This document shows positions 1 to 12,299 of a stretch of 64,000 bases of DNA, piece by piece. Position 1 is the stretch's first letter; each line of letters starts with the position of its first letter. The translations under genes and the position numbers were made by a program. The notes under the pieces are model-generated. The model was not told the DNA's origin. It worked only from the letters and a program-made list of their open reading frames with translations, and did not search any database. This DNA comes from Chrysomallon squamiferum (lineage: Eukaryota; Mollusca; Gastropoda; Neomphalida; Peltospiridae), in the NCBI GenBank assembly GCA_012295275.1, contig CM022665.1, positions 16,075,976-16,139,975 of the forward strand. The letters run 5' to 3'.

Positions 1-150
1 AAAAAATTAAACCTTGCCTTGCCAATAAGAGTGCTTCCATTCAGACATTCCTCATAACAGAAGACAATGTGCTGCCATTTGCCAGGGGAGAGCACTCTGT
101 CTGAACATTCTTCTTTCAGTATTTCATTTTCACTGGTTGTACTGGTTATT
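1..150 (-). CDS. LYST: LYST exon, partial at left edge
   Basis: Acceptor ATTTTATAG at 151-153. Encodes ITSTTSENEILKEECSD and GKWQHIVFCYEE, matching human SKWQHLVLTY of the ConA-like domain. It is still open at base 1, so its donor lies outside the window. Confidence 0.88.
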
Positions 151-3100
151 CTATAAAATATGTGTTAGACATTGTAAATACTGAAATAAACAACATAAAT
201 AAATAAACAAATAAATAAAATATCTGACTGTATAATAAATATTAATATATATTTTGATTTTATAAACATCAGTAGAAATGCATGTTGTAAATTTGTTGAT
301 TTTGTAGATGCATTGTTAAAACAGTGTTCCATAACACATGCAAAACACTGACTGGATATTTAGGTAAGGATATTTAAGACATTTTTCATTAAGGAAAGAA
401 AAAATATGATTATTTCTTTTGTAGAATTACAGCCATATTATGAAATAAAACCAAAGGCCCCCCCCCAAAAAAACCTATGAAATCCATGCCCAGACACCTT
501 CATGTCAAATCTTATAAACACATCAAATTTGCGTGATATACATATTTTTTTTTTTTTCAAAGTATTTATAACATAACAATCCTGGATTTATTTATTTATT
601 TATTTATTTATTTATATTTTAAATGTATTTTACTGTTTTTAATGTGCTGTATTCTTTGCAAAGATTAAATTCTGACTTCACATAAAACAATAATAACTTA
701 ACAAATAACCTCTGTACTACCTGAAAATGAATCTTTTCAAAGTCACATCCACCCAGATCTCGAATGTTTTATCCTCTTTGCCCAGTGATATTAAATGTAA
801 ACATTTTGTTACAGGGAATTGAACATTTGGTCCATCATTCTTCTGTCCACTATTAGCCTCTACATTGGCATCTAAATGAAAAATATTAAACAATATAGTT
901 TTTAATATATACGCTTGCTTCTTAATTAGAAGAATATAATCAGTAGATATATGTATACTAAACACTCCCACTCAAATGCAAACACACAAACACATGCATG
1001 TATGTGTACACAGATATACATTATAGATATAATTTTGTTTTTACTAGTGACCAACATTTGTGATATACAATGAATATTTATCTTTTATAGTACTAATTCT
1101 TCTATGAAACAATTTGAAGTTTTTAAAAAATGTTTTAATATTTATTTTAAAAACATAGCCATAAAAAATATACCTTTTCCAAAATACATGTAATAAAACA
1201 TACATATATATATATATAAACAGAAAGAAAAAATGTTTACCTGCATTTAAAGAGGAAAATACCAAAGAAGATGAAAATCTGGTAGACATCTTGGACTGTG
1301 GTAACTGTGTTGGTTTTGAGCTTTCATCAATATTTAACCACAGAGCAATACTAAATCCAATAGGAATTGGTGGCCATGGCAGCCCACTGCTGATAAAACA
1401 GTGTACAGCCGACTGACCCCAGGATCGTTTTTGACAACAGCAGAGCTGGCTGAGTTTTTCAGTACCTGAAAAAAAAAAAAAAAAAAATTTACAAAAAGTT
1501 TAAATTTAAACAAAAAAATAATAATAAAAAAATAAACATTTTGTTCACAGAGCAATAATTTGGACCAATATTGTGGTGATTAATATTAATCACTTATGTC
1601 ATTGTAATATTTTGTTCACTAGAAAAATACCTGTTGAATCTTTTGGCTTGGGAGGTAATTTCTTTGCCACAGGAAATGTCAGTGTAAAATCTGGAGTCTC
1701 TTGAATGTGTTCAACCACATTCATTAGACTTGAAAGCAAAAATTCCTGTAAAAAAAGAAAATTATTTTCAAGGACTGTCATCTACAACTTTAAAAAAACA
1801 ACCCAAAAAAACAACCTATATAATGTACAGATACTGATGATTTTGCTAATGCCTCAAACTGATTTATATTTTTCATCCTTAGCTTTAATTTTCACTCTAT
1901 TATTTAAATTATCTGAGATTTGGAATCTTAATAACCTATTTCATTTATTTAATAATTAGTTTATGAAAATAAACAAAATTATCAGTGTAAAACTCTATTT
2001 TAGAACTAGTTTGTATACTTTAAAATTATTCTGAAAAAACAATAATCTTGGTTTTCTGAGATTTTATTTATTTAATATTAGTATTATCAATAATTATTAT
2101 TATTTATGCCTCCCTCCAACTTAACTAACTCTGAAACATACCTTTGTTGATGCAGAATGCTTGGAAAGAAAGAACTGCATGAATGAACTGAGTTCTTGGG
2201 GAGTTAACTCTTTTTGAGAAAGCAACTGAAAGACTGAGAGTAGAATTTCTTGTATGGTCAGCTCTGAAAATAAACACAAAACAAAAACATGTACAACAGT
2301 TCAAAAATTTAACATGAGTAAACAATTATGCATTTGATTATCAATTAAAATTAAAATTTATAAATTAAAAAATTCTAAAATCCACCAACTCTTTAAAATA
2401 TATTAGATAAAATATAAAAAATTAATATCATTACCATTTTTTTTAAATAATAATAATATATAAAAAAATAATAATAATAAAAAGTTAAAATGACAACAAC
2501 ATTAGCACAAAAAAAAAAAAAAAAAAAATAAATAAATAAATAAAAACATCCTAAAAATACAACCATTAGAATCATGTGGATCTTCAATTAGATTTTCTCT
2601 GAAACCTTCAAACATTAACTGAAGTATGCCCTGTGATAAAGATAAATTATAAAACAATTAGGAATCTTATTTAAGAATCATTTTTTATGGGGCTGAAGTA
2701 ATTCATAATTTCTTACAAAATAATGTATTTATGTGCTGTAACGGCCTTTCATACAGAGGTAATTAACAATATTTTAAAACATAAGTTTAACAATCTCATT
2801 CCTTTTTAAAATCAGAAAAAAAAAGAAAAAAAATTACACCTTAGATAAGTCATAAAAATTCAAAACAATCATCTTTTTTGATGTACTCCTTCTTTTCAGG
2901 TTTTTAAAATAAAAATTTAAATATTAAACTACAAAATAATTTGAGACTGACCTCAGAACACACAGCATGCACTGCCAAAGGACTTTTTCGTAGTAGCTGA
3001 AGGAAACGCTGCAGCACTGACGTCATTATCAACTTTCCTGACTGAGTGTTTTTACAGCTGACAGCCAGTTCCATGAACAGACGGAAGACAGATGGAAAAC

Positions 3101-6100
3101 ATTTTGCATTCACTTGACTGTTTTTCTTCTTACTGAGGTAGACTTCTAAAATGGTGTCAAAATGGATTAATTGAAACAATGAATGAACATTAGTTTAATA
3201 ACAATTAACATACTTTCATATATGATGGTTAATATATTCTTTGTTTTCACATACATGTTATTATGTTATCATTATTATTACTGAAAAACTGATATTGTGG
3301 ATTTTATTCATTTATTTTTAGACAGATGATGTTTTGTTATTATAGCAGTCCTAACTGCAATTGTAGTAGTTGCAGAAGTAGTAGCAGCAGTGGTAGTTGT
3401 GGAAATGGTAGCAAAAGTGACAGTAAAAGTAGTAATAGTAATAGTATCAGTAATAATAAGAACAATAGTAATAATAATAATAAAAGCAGCAGCAGTGGCA
3501 GTAGCAATGTCAGTGGTTGTAGTAGCATCAACAAAGTAGTTGCAGAGTATTACTAAAATTCTAAAACTCCAGAATACTGGTGAAAATAAACATTATTTTA
3601 AAAAAAACCTTTTTTCCAGTCAGCTGACTGTGATATTTCTGTGTCTGCCTCATAACCTTGTTCTGTGTAGACTGTTTCATCATCTCGGTCACTGGGACTC
3701 ATGTCAAGCAGTCGGAAATCTTCATCATCACTGTGGTCATCACTGTCCTGCAAATTCTGAAAAATAAAAATGAAATATTAATGTACAGCTGACAGATAAG
3801 GCAACTGAAGACACATAATGACAATTATACAAAAAAACAGAAAACAGAACCCTCTATATTTTTATTCTTTTATTTTTTGTAGGATGCTAATGTTATCAGA
3901 TCAGCAGCAAATATTTTTACAAAGATTTAAACTTTTATAGTACATTTATTAAAGACTACCTCAAATACTCCAAAGCTTTACCGTAACAGAAGCTGAACGT
4001 TTTAATGTCTGTAAGAAAATATTTTGTTTAGTATCATGCTGCAGTTTCAGCTAAAGTAAATACTGGCAGGCCACTTTGGTTGGCATTGGAATTACATAAA
4101 GCATGGCCAATTACCCCGAAATGGGTCTATTTTAACACAAATTATCTCCTTTTTTTGAACAGTGTAACAAGTTTATTGAATATCCTTTCTGTACATGTAT
4201 TACAGACAGAAATACAATTCTCAGGAAATAATAGTAACAAAACAAAATGGGTGGCCACTTAACAATTTTACCCAACTATATTATAAATATTGTATTAAAT
4301 TTTAGCACCCACCACCAATACAAATTCTTAAAAGAAATGTTCCCTATACTTACAAGCATTGCAATTATCTGGTTGTATGAGTATTCCAAAACAGAGGATA
4401 GTTGTGGTTGTGCAGCAGATAACAACATCTCAAACACAGCTTTTAGTTTCCCTGGCTCAAGATTAACACAACGTTGTAGAGACTCACGTAACTGACACCA
4501 GTGTTTTTCCTCACTGCCCTTCTACACAACAAAAAAAAGGTATAGTTTTAGTAAAAAAATCTGAGATGTAGTAAATGTCTTAATCTAAGTTATAGCTTTC
4601 ATTGACCTAAACTAATGTTTTTAACAAAATTTGATTTTGGCCATTTCATATTGCATTGGTCTAAATCAGTGTTTTAAAAAGAATTTGATTTTGGTTGTTT
4701 CAACTTTCTGCCCCATAACGCATAGATCTGCATTGGCAAAAGTGGGCATCAAAATACATTGAAAAATATATGAACTAAAATTTTTACAGACTTTTTTATT
4801 ATGACACATACACAGACACACACGCATATAAGCATAAATATACACACATGTACATGTTATAAAGTTACCTTTTGAGTTGGTGAGATAGTTGAACATGAAA
4901 AACAGACAATCATGACAGCTTCAATGAAAGCTAGCTGTCTGAGATGGCAGGAGAATGAAATGTTTTGCCTGTTACTGCTTTTCTCACAACATTGGAAAGT
5001 AGTCAGTTTGCTCATGCCTGTGAGTATGTCCAGCACCAGAAGCAGTGTGTCTTGCACTATGTACAGACAAGGTGAGTTTCGATAGTATGTCTGAAATGTT
5101 GGACTGTTCATACATAATTTGGCACAGGTTTTCCACATATCCAGCAAGATTGGAATATTTTTCACAATATTTTTGTGATGCTGGAATATGCAGGTTTCAT
5201 TCTGTTCTTCATCTGTTTGATTCTTTGATGGATCAGTTTCAGGAATATCATTGTACGAACTGAATCCCAGTCTTTGTAAGTCAGCCATTATCTGACATGT
5301 CTTCTTAGCAAGACTTTCTGTAAACATCTGCATTACTGTTCCCCTGCTGTAATCAGAAGTGAACTTCGACACTTCAGGGTCAATGTTTCTTTTCTCTTCT
5401 TGCACTTTCTGTTCATCAATCATAATCAGTGCTTCAAAAACACTCATGACTGGAGCTCGAAGATGTTCTTCTTCCATGAGTTCAGCCAACCGGGCTAGAC
5501 CCTTTTTTTCAAGAAAAGCATTCATGACAATATCCACTTGGAGGAGATATGGTAAAGCAGACACACAGTACATTAACACACTACTGGAAATAGAAATGTT
5601 GCTGGCTTGTTCATCTGATGATGTATCAGTTAGTGAAGACAGTGATTCATCAACTGGCCAATGTAAAATCTGCTGATAGATTTTGAAAAACAGTTGTTCT
5701 TTGATGTTGTTGTTTCCTCTGATGGCAAGTACCATCAAGTGTTTTGCAACAGCCAGAGCCAGACTTTCATCTGTTGTAATAATATGTAACTTCAGCAACT
5801 GTAGAGGTTGCCATCTTTTCAAAGATTTCTGTTTCTTTTCATCTTGAGCTGCTACCACACTTGAAAAACCGCTGTCTATGGCTGTTCCTAAGTCTTGCAA
5901 AGAGTCAGGATGACGAAGCTTTGGTAAATCACCTTCCAGTGAACACAGCTGACAAGATGATCTCAGTGAAGTCTTTTTCCCAAACAAGTCTTCCATCCCA
6001 AGAAACTGTTCCAACAAAATCTCATTAAGAACTTCCAGACAGAAAGTGTAGACAGGTACAGAGAAAGCTGTAATCATTGGCACCAGCCTTTCAATCAATA

Positions 6101-7417
6101 TTTTTGGCTGCATGCAGCAGCAGATGCCAGGAAACCGTAACACAGACAGGAGCTGAATCTGCATTTTCTTAGACTTAGTGCAGCCAAGGACATCAAGCAG
6201 AAACATAATCCACTCAGCCACTAAACATCTGGATTTAGTATAAGGGATGTTGTGTTTTTCTGCTTTCTCAGTCCCATGAACATCATCAGAAATAAAGGAC
6301 AAGCCTAATATATCATGATGATGGTGCAGGTACTGCCTATAGTTGCAGTTTCTATGGTATCGTTTTACACATCTCACAGCATGAATGTAATTGACTTTAA
6401 CCAGTTTGAGTGTATGTATAAATGAACTAACATATTTTAATAGCTCTTCATTCATACCAGCTTCAGAATCAACACCTTCAAACTCAGTCAGTAATATTTT
6501 GACAAACTGAAACCCATTACTTTGTTTAAACTCATTGAGTATACACAGAGCACTGTTAATAAATGACAGATTAAAAGTCAACTGATGAAGTATAACTTCT
6601 AGTAAGAGAACGATCCCACAAACAGTTTCTTGGAAAACCTGTCTTTCCAATTCTGTTAGCTGACATTTCCCATTTTCTTTCTCTGTGTGTTCACCAACTG
6701 CAGATGGTTCTAGAAAAGAAGATACTGACTTGAGCAACCCATCAACAATTCTGTGGGTCAGTAAAATCTGTATACCATTCTGCTGCATGGCTACAACAGC
6801 ACTAACAATAAACACCAGATTAACAAGCTGATTCTGCACAAAAAGAAAGACTTCTCTGCTCCATTTGACACTCTCTTCTGAACCAATATTCATGTCTGGA
6901 AGTTGAGACAAGAAATGAAGAAGATGAGGTAAAATCACAGATGACATACACTTTCCAGGAGCCATGTTCTCAAGATCAAGAAGGCAGAGATCTTGGAGAA
7001 CTTGAAGTATCACTAGGCACAGATCTGCAGAGCTGATGCTCTCCTTCAACCCACTAACACTGGTAAAAGAATCCATTAGGTCTTGATCAGAATCAGATTC
7101 ATTTTCATTCTGCAGGACAGTCAGTTTATACACATTAACACGTGATCCTCGTTTTGTTCTTGTATGTCGATGTTTTGGTTTTGTTTTGACACAACTGTTA
7201 TCTTCAGAGTCTGTGTTTTGTCTCATGTTTGTGTTAGAAACACGCTTAAGTATTTTCTTTTTGTCTGCCAAGTGATCATCATGGAAATCAGATTTGTGTT
7301 TTCTTTCAACAGAACAGCCGAATGACTTCAGTTTGGATAATTTCAGAATAGTTTTGAAACATTTCAGTACTGGTTCATCTAAAATTGATGATGATGATGA
7401 TGATAATAATAATAATT

Positions 7418-7449
<32 letters not shown>

Positions 7450-9563
7450 ACAATGTTTGTTTCTAAAATATTTTTAACAACACTTGGTTCATCAATAAAA
7501 ACTATAGATTTATTTTGTATCAAAAACATTTTTTTTTTTTCTTAATTTACTATTTACTATTTAATTTTATTTAATCTTTTTTTTTTTACAGGCAAATAAT
7601 TTTATTTCTTAATTATTTATTTATCAAGTCATTTGAAAATTGCTGAGTTTTTATTTCAAACATCTGGCATATTACCTAGTACCACAAACAGTATATTATA
7701 CACATTATAAATTAAACTTTTTACACATAAGAAACATTAATATATACATGTTATTCTAAAATGAGATTTAGACTTACACGTTGACTGTGATTCTACCACT
7801 GTGTTCACTGCAACCGACTGAAACTGTTTACACCAAGGCAACAGTGACAGCAGCAGATTGCACAGGTCACGACAGTTGGATAAATTCTGAAAAATACATC
7901 AAAACAACATGATAAATAAAACTCTTGTCTCTTTCTCTCTCTCTCTGTATACAAACACATATATCTCAGACTCTTTTTCAAACTATTATTATTAATAAAA
8001 AAATAATTTGTTAATAATATAACAAAATAAATATAATAATAAAATAAATCAGTAATATTAATAGAAATAGATTTATATATCAAAGAGAAAAGTTCCAATT
8101 TCAAAAAATAAAATAAAATAAATTAAAAACAACAATAATAAACTAAACTAAAATGTATTTATCTGAAACACATTGAAAACTAATGCATATCTGTTTCTTG
8201 TCAACAATCTAAGACTTCTAAAATAGTTTAAGAATTTGTAATTTTTTTATTGTAGAATATTAGTTAAAAGAGAATGACTAATATCTTTAGAATCAGCTTG
8301 GGCTAGTAGTTATTTTTTGACAATATCCCAATCTATTAATTTTAACTGTGATATTTAAATAAAATTCCTCAGAAATCTGTGTTTCATCATTTAAAAATAT
8401 TAAAAATGTTTAAATTGTTTGTTTTGATATTACACTAAAATGTAATTTCTAAAATATTATTTTTCTCTTGTGTGTTTTGTGTATAAATACTAACCTTCAC
8501 TCCAACATGATGAATGACTTTGAGAAGCATCCAACCATGACCATGGAGAAGATATTTTTCCAAACCAGAAGCATCACTTTCATCATGGGTATTGTTTGAA
8601 ATAAACAGTATGTCATTCATAAGCTCCTGACACAGATGGTTGCAGACATTGTTCATATTGCTGCAGAAGTTAAATAAATTATCTGTAGTATCATCAACAT
8701 CTAGTGGGTGGAGTTTTTTTTAACAGAAATGTCTCTATCTTTTGTATTCCAGAAGATACAAAGAATCATTCACACATACACATGAATATACACACCCTCA
8801 CACACACATATTCAACATATACATACTCAGACACATACATGCACACATTACTCTTATCAGTTAATAACAATTTTGTTTTTTATATGCTCGTTTCAACAGA
8901 AAACTATTTATCACAGGTCAAACATGTGATCAAATACATTTGTATTTGAAAGTATTTAAATACTTTTTATCCAGTATATAACTTCAGTTGCTGTGACATT
9001 ACATACTAGCATGGTCTGCTCCAGTTGAGAAAATGTTCAGCAGATGTGGCAAAATCTTTGACCCAAACAGATGTCATTTGACTGGTGAGAGTTTTGAAAA
9101 TATTATATAATCAACAGATCTCATAAGCTGATATGGCACATAGTGCTGTAATGTAATGTGATGTGATAGGTGTATCAGAATAAAAAGTAAAGGTAAAACT
9201 TGTTCTTTTCATTTGAAATTATTTGTATTTTACATACTTCCAGAAGTATTTTTAAATAAATATGTTTATGAACGAGCATATTTGTATTTGATCAAAGAAA
9301 TGTATTTGTATTTAAATACATTTCACCTCAATCTCTGATCACAATCTTCAATGAACAAGTCACAGGTACTGGTTGGAACAGGATAAAAGCCAAAGGATTC
9401 ATCCTGAAATCCATTAAACCTCAGATTACTGACATGCAGCAGATTTCCACACACTGTATATAAATTTATAACAAGTCTCTTACCTTAACTGAGGAGGCCC
9501 TGCAGAACTATCTGCTATTTCTAGAAACAATTTCAGAAATTTGTCCAAGACATAACATCGCCT
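1..9563 (-). CDS. LYST: LYST, lysosomal-trafficking regulator, 5' part of gene (13 exons; runs off left edge)
   Basis: Large BEACH-family scaffold that controls size and traffic of lysosomes and lysosome-related organelles (the Chediak-Higashi protein in mammals). Thirteen exons join in one frame (9563-9484, 8660-8495, 7886-7778, 7378-4869, 4521-4354, 3756-3609, 3145-2952, 2630-2564, 2263-2142, 1745-1631, 1465-1241, 871-721, 150-<1), giving about 1401 residues. Every junction has AG/GT and matching phase. Landmarks shared with vertebrate LYST, from memory, are YLLHGHGWMLL near the N-terminus, LLLSLLPW, HRNCNYRQYLHHHHD, GICCCMQPK, EQGYEADTE, GFSIALWLN, LHLISLG and GKWQHIVF. The last ones begin the ConA-like domain; the PH-BEACH and WD40 parts lie beyond base 1. 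No initiator Met was found: the most 5' recognised exon opens in frame without ATG, so at least one upstream exon is missing. It is transcribed away from TXNDC16. Confidence 0.93.
721..871 (-). CDS. LYST: LYST exon, ConA-like domain strand
   Basis: Acceptor TTCATTTAG, donor GTAGTA. Encodes DANVEANSGQ and CLHLISLGKEDKTFEIWVD, matching human CIHIISLGSKALMIQVWAD. It ends two bases into an Arg codon completed by the next exon. Confidence 0.9.
1241..1465 (-). CDS. LYST: LYST exon, start of ConA-like domain
   Basis: Acceptor of about 16 T then CAG, donor GTAAAC. Reads TEKLSQLCCCQKRSWGQSA and PIGFSIALWLNID, matching the human strand GFSVSLWFNVE that opens the ConA-like fold. A Ser-rich insert follows. 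Confidence 0.87.
1631..1745 (-). CDS. LYST: LYST exon before the ConA-like domain
   Basis: Acceptor TTTTTACAG, donor GTATTT. Encodes EFLLSSLMNVVEHIQE and TLTFPVAKKLPPKPKDST, matching human KILLLGILKIIES...YLTFPLL. Confidence 0.87.
2142..2263 (-). CDS. LYST: LYST exon
   Basis: Acceptor TATTTTCAG, donor GTATGT. Correct frame reads LTIQEILLSVFQLLSQKELT and ends SKHSASTK, matching human VLVDLLVSLMSS...FLEKSPCTK. The longer open frame over the same bases is a shadow. Confidence 0.85.
2564..2630 (-). CDS. LYST: LYST small exon
   Basis: 67 bases. Acceptor TTATCACAG, donor GTTGTA (weak). Encodes GILQLMFEGFRENLIEDPHD. The donor was chosen because the alternative GTATTT site would create TAG with the next exon. 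Confidence 0.75.
2952..3145 (-). CDS. LYST: LYST exon
   Basis: Acceptor CATTTTAG, donor GTCAGT. Encodes EVYLSKKKNSQVNAK and RLFMELAVSCKN, aligning with the human LDVLAHVFESFLKII segment. It ends in phase 0 at CSE. Confidence 0.85.
3306..3540. repeat. Degenerate (AGT/AGC)n trinucleotide tract
   Basis: Trinucleotide repeat in the LYST intron upstream (gene sense) of exon 3145-2952. It is open in several frames as poly-Ser/Asn or poly-Leu, which is a composition artefact and not coding. Confidence 0.85.
3609..3756 (-). CDS. LYST: LYST exon, acidic linker with GYEADTE
   Basis: Acceptor TTTTTCAG, donor GTTTTT. Encodes an Asp/Glu/Ser-rich linker with EQGYEADTE, nearly identical to the human EEGYEADSE. 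The donor lies in a T-rich run and is weak, but phase and the next exon support it. Confidence 0.9.
4354..4521 (-). CDS. LYST: LYST exon
   Basis: 168 bases, phase 0 at both ends. Acceptor TTGTGTAG, donor GTAAGT. Encodes KGSEEKHWCQLRESLQ and LKAVFEMLLSAAQPQ, which lines up with the human segment before the acidic linker. Confidence 0.87.
4869..7378 (-). CDS. LYST: LYST giant exon, N-terminal helical-repeat region
   Basis: One uninterrupted reading frame of 2510 bases (836 codons) from acceptor AATTTTAG to donor GTAACT. Begins EPVLKCFKTILKLSKL and a basic/Ser-rich stretch, then alternating hydrophobic helices typical of the ARM/HEAT-like N-terminus. Conserved Cys/His patches (HRNCNYRQYLHHHHD, GICCCMQPK) identify the family. 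Vertebrate LYST also has one outsized early exon for this part. A TTG-initiated reading from 7271 is not the real start: the frame is open to the acceptor. Confidence 0.95.
7778..7886 (-). CDS. LYST: LYST exon, LLLSLLPW motif
   Basis: Acceptor TTTTTCAG, donor GTAAGT. Encodes NLSNCRDLCNLLLSLLPWCK, like human LLTLLLSLLPLVWK. It ends one base into a codon (T), completed as TAT (Tyr) by the next exon. Confidence 0.9.
8495..8660 (-). CDS. LYST: LYST exon, N-terminal YLLHGHGW motif
   Basis: Acceptor CTTCTGCAG, donor GTTAGT. Encodes NMNNVCNHLCQELMND and YLLHGHGWMLLKVI, matching the human N-terminal region (YLVHGRGFLLL). An ATG at 8656-8654 lies near the exon start and could serve as an internal start if the upstream exon is skipped. 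Confidence 0.88.
8930..9345. mobile_element. Candidate degenerate TIR element with ATTTGTATTT ends
   Basis: Both ends carry AT-rich facing motifs (ATACATTTGTATTTGAAAG near 8933 and TGTATTTAAATACATTTCAC near 9309), with less AT-rich sequence between. Flanks share TGATCA. Such subterminal ATTTGTATTT runs occur in some hAT-type elements, but no exact target duplication could be fixed. It could also be a chance AT-rich palindrome. Confidence 0.3.
9484..9563 (-). CDS. LYST: LYST exon (most 5' recognised)
   Basis: Acceptor TTTTCCAG and donor GTAAGA bound 80 bases. Only one frame is open (RRCYVLDKFLKLFLEI...), and it joins the next exon in phase. It contains no ATG in that frame, so translation must start upstream. 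This stretch has no clear counterpart in the human N-terminus as I remember it, so it is less certain than the downstream exons. Confidence 0.65.
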
Positions 9564-9643
9564 CTGGAAAACAACAATAAAATAAATATGATTGCAGTTA
9601 ATCTGAAAATTTAACAATGATAATAATATAGTTAATATACAGG

Positions 9644-9760
9644 TTGAGCATCACTTAATATAAATGTTTGGAACCAAAGTATTTTTGGATTTCAAAAGAT
9701 TTTGGATTTTGGAATACAAGGAGAGGTGTGGAGAATTGGATGCATGTCTAAATACAAAAT
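9644..9760. mobile_element. Tigger-like MITE end (single end recognised)
   Basis: Starts TA then CAGGTTGAGCATCACTTAAT, followed by repeated GGATTTTGGATTT-like motifs and CTAAATAC. This resembles the ends of Tigger-derived MITEs known from vertebrates (CAGGTTGAGTATCCCTTATC, from memory). A matching far end was not found, so it may be truncated. Confidence 0.4.
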
Positions 9761-12299
9761 AAATTTTTTAAAACATGTGCAACTTGTACATATAATTTAC
9801 AAGTATAAGTTATAACTATTTTGAAATACTAGGTGATAAACCAAAACTGGGATAAAAATCTAAATCTAAAATCCATTTTTATTTGTTGTACATCTTATAT
9901 CCACATTTTGCATGTAGTTTAAGATAAAAAAATAATAATAATAATTTTGTGCACATTAAACCATTCAACAAATATGTGAGATTACTATTTCAGCTAACTG
10001 AAAAAGAAAAGAGTTCCAGTTGTCAGAAATTTTCAGATATGAATCTTTTAAACAACATTTACTAAACACTGTCTCAAATAATCCAAAGCTGTATCTTAAG
10101 ACAAACTGAAAGTTTTAGTTTTTGTAATGGTTAAGCAAATACTGTGTAACAACATACTAATACTAATCATGAATTACATCACAAACAAATTTTAATACTA
10201 GTATAACCAAACAGATAAAGAATTTTTTAATTTAATTTTTTTTTAAATGTTTTAAAATTTTGATATACAGGGATTATGAGCCTATAACAACACACAAATG
10301 GTAATCTTGAATTGCATAATAAATTATACAGAATGATATTAATACTAGTATAACCAAATAGAGAAAATAATTACACAAAGTTTGCTATTTGTTGTTGTTT
10401 TTTGTTTCTTTCTTTCTTTACTCTTTTTGGGGGGGGGCAGGGGGAGGGGTTACTTTAAACATTATATTAAAGCTAAACCAGTAAATGTATTCAACAGATT
10501 AACTAAAATTAATCAAAGGATTATAAAGCAAGCTATGAAACATAAAGGCATTAAAAATATCACAGCAGACATTTTCACTTGTAACAGTGAATTAAGTTTG
10601 TTTAAAAATGTCCTTTATACAATTATTGAAGAAATAATTATACTATAACTTATTATTCAGTTTAAGATATTTTATCTCTGAAGGTCTTCTAATTACATAA
10701 ACTAGAAAATCTGCAAAATATTTAAGACTATAAATAAAATTAAAAGACAACACACCACACACACACAAAAAAAAAATAAGAAAAAAAAAAAAAGCAGAAG
10801 GGAATGATGTGTATTTTATAAATAAATGATTCCTGTGTGCTATATTCATTTTACATAATGTTCTTGGTTACTTGTGGTTTCTTTTTTCTGTATTTCTAAT
10901 AGTATTTTGTTTCAAGTACAAATAAGTACAGTATAAGCTCAATGCAGTAAAAAAAAATTAACTGATTGAATGCTACAACAGTAATTAAAGAGGTACAGTC
11001 ATAATAATGTATTTATTTGTCAGACATTCTTAAAATACTGGCATATGATACAAGTGAACAATAATTTAATAAACAATAAAATGTAGAAAGGCAAAGCTTA
11101 TCATCAAGGGTTTATGTTTTATATAAACATAAAGTATAATGTAGTTATATGTCAAAAGCCATCTCTGCACTGCAGTGAAAGACTGCCCAGTTTTTGTGAT
11201 GCATAATTGCTTTCCTAGAAGGGGGTTCCTTCACTTGTGTTTCTGTTTAGTCATTATTTTCATAAACACCAAATATTACAACTCAGTAAACAGATTTTCT
11301 TTCATTACTGTATTTATTTCGTGATGTGTGATCTGTAATTTCAAAATGATCATCATGTGACTAAGGAAAGCTTATTTGGGACTTTAAATCATCTACAAGA
11401 TAATATTTTCTTTCTGATAAATGTTGATATGGAGACAGTTCTTAAAAATGTTATGAGTTTTTTATATATCTATATAATGAAGTCATTAGGCAATTTAATG
11501 TTATTAATTAACTGATAAAAAATTGAATGTTAGCAAAATGCTTGAAAATATAAAAGCCTCTACAGTTCATCAGTCTTGAAATATGGTTTATTTTATTTTA
11601 TTTATTTATTATTATTTTTGTTTTTGTTTTTTTTTTAGTTTGGGAAAATTGCACAATTAAGGTACATTTGAGCTAATTAGTGCAGTTAGAAGCATGCTTA
11701 AAAATACTGTACAGCTCTAGAACTCATCTGCATCTTCATTTTGATATATAGTTCATGTATGAAATTATATGAGATATTTTGTGTTTATGCTGCAAATGAC
11801 TGAAATGAATCACAATTTCTGAAGGAAAATACTAGCAAATTTGATTCAGATACAATTTTTTAACGTTTTTTCTTCATGTCAGTGCTAGAAATGATATTTT
11901 GGTGTCATTTTTATCTCTTTTTTTCTTTATCTTTTTATTTCTTTCTTTTTTCTTTTTTATTTCTTTTTTTTATTATTATATTTATTATTATCATTATTAT
12001 TATTATTTATTTTTTTATTTTTGGATCTTTCTGATGATATATAATTTTACAGGAAAACTATATTTTTGAAAATTTTGTCACATATCTATTATTTCTGATG
12101 TCGTATAACAAACATGTACCGAAAAAAAGAAGAGAAAAAAACGATCGGAATTCTTTCCTTATTATTAAATATGAATCTATTATATGTTACTGCATTTACT
12201 TCTTAATTACTATAACTGTCAAAAACGGAAAAAGGCTAAGTTCATTAAAAAATATATATATAATATATAAATAAACACGGAAATTCAAGTTCAACTGAA

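Larger units (their letters stand above)
151..9483 (-). other. LYST introns (contents)
   Basis: Twelve introns between the exons listed. Most is AT-rich unique sequence with homopolymers. 1205-1218 is (TA)n. 3306-3540 is a degenerate (AGT/AGC)n trinucleotide tract. 3940-4040 is similar to 10055-10155. 4799-4850 is a CA/CATA-rich microsatellite. 7388-7444 is (GAT)n followed by (AAT)n. 7921-8100 is AT-rich with a short CT tract. 8760-8840 is CA/ACAT-rich. 8930-9345 has facing ATTTGTATTT-type ends (listed separately). No other coding sequence is supported in them. Confidence 0.7.

Noticed and set aside
2125-2325. 66-codon minus-strand frame ending AFCINKGMFQS
   Set aside because: Wrong frame over a real LYST exon; the frame giving LTIQEILLSVFQLL fits the family and the splice phases.
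3326-3556. Ser/Asn-rich 76-codon open frame (and its Leu-rich mirror on the minus strand)
   Set aside because: Produced by an AGT/AGC/AAT triplet tract within a LYST intron; no splice signals or conservation.
7257-7271. TTG at 7271 as the LYST start codon
   Set aside because: The frame is open upstream to the acceptor at 7379-7381 and joins the exon at 7886-7778 in phase with conserved LYST sequence.
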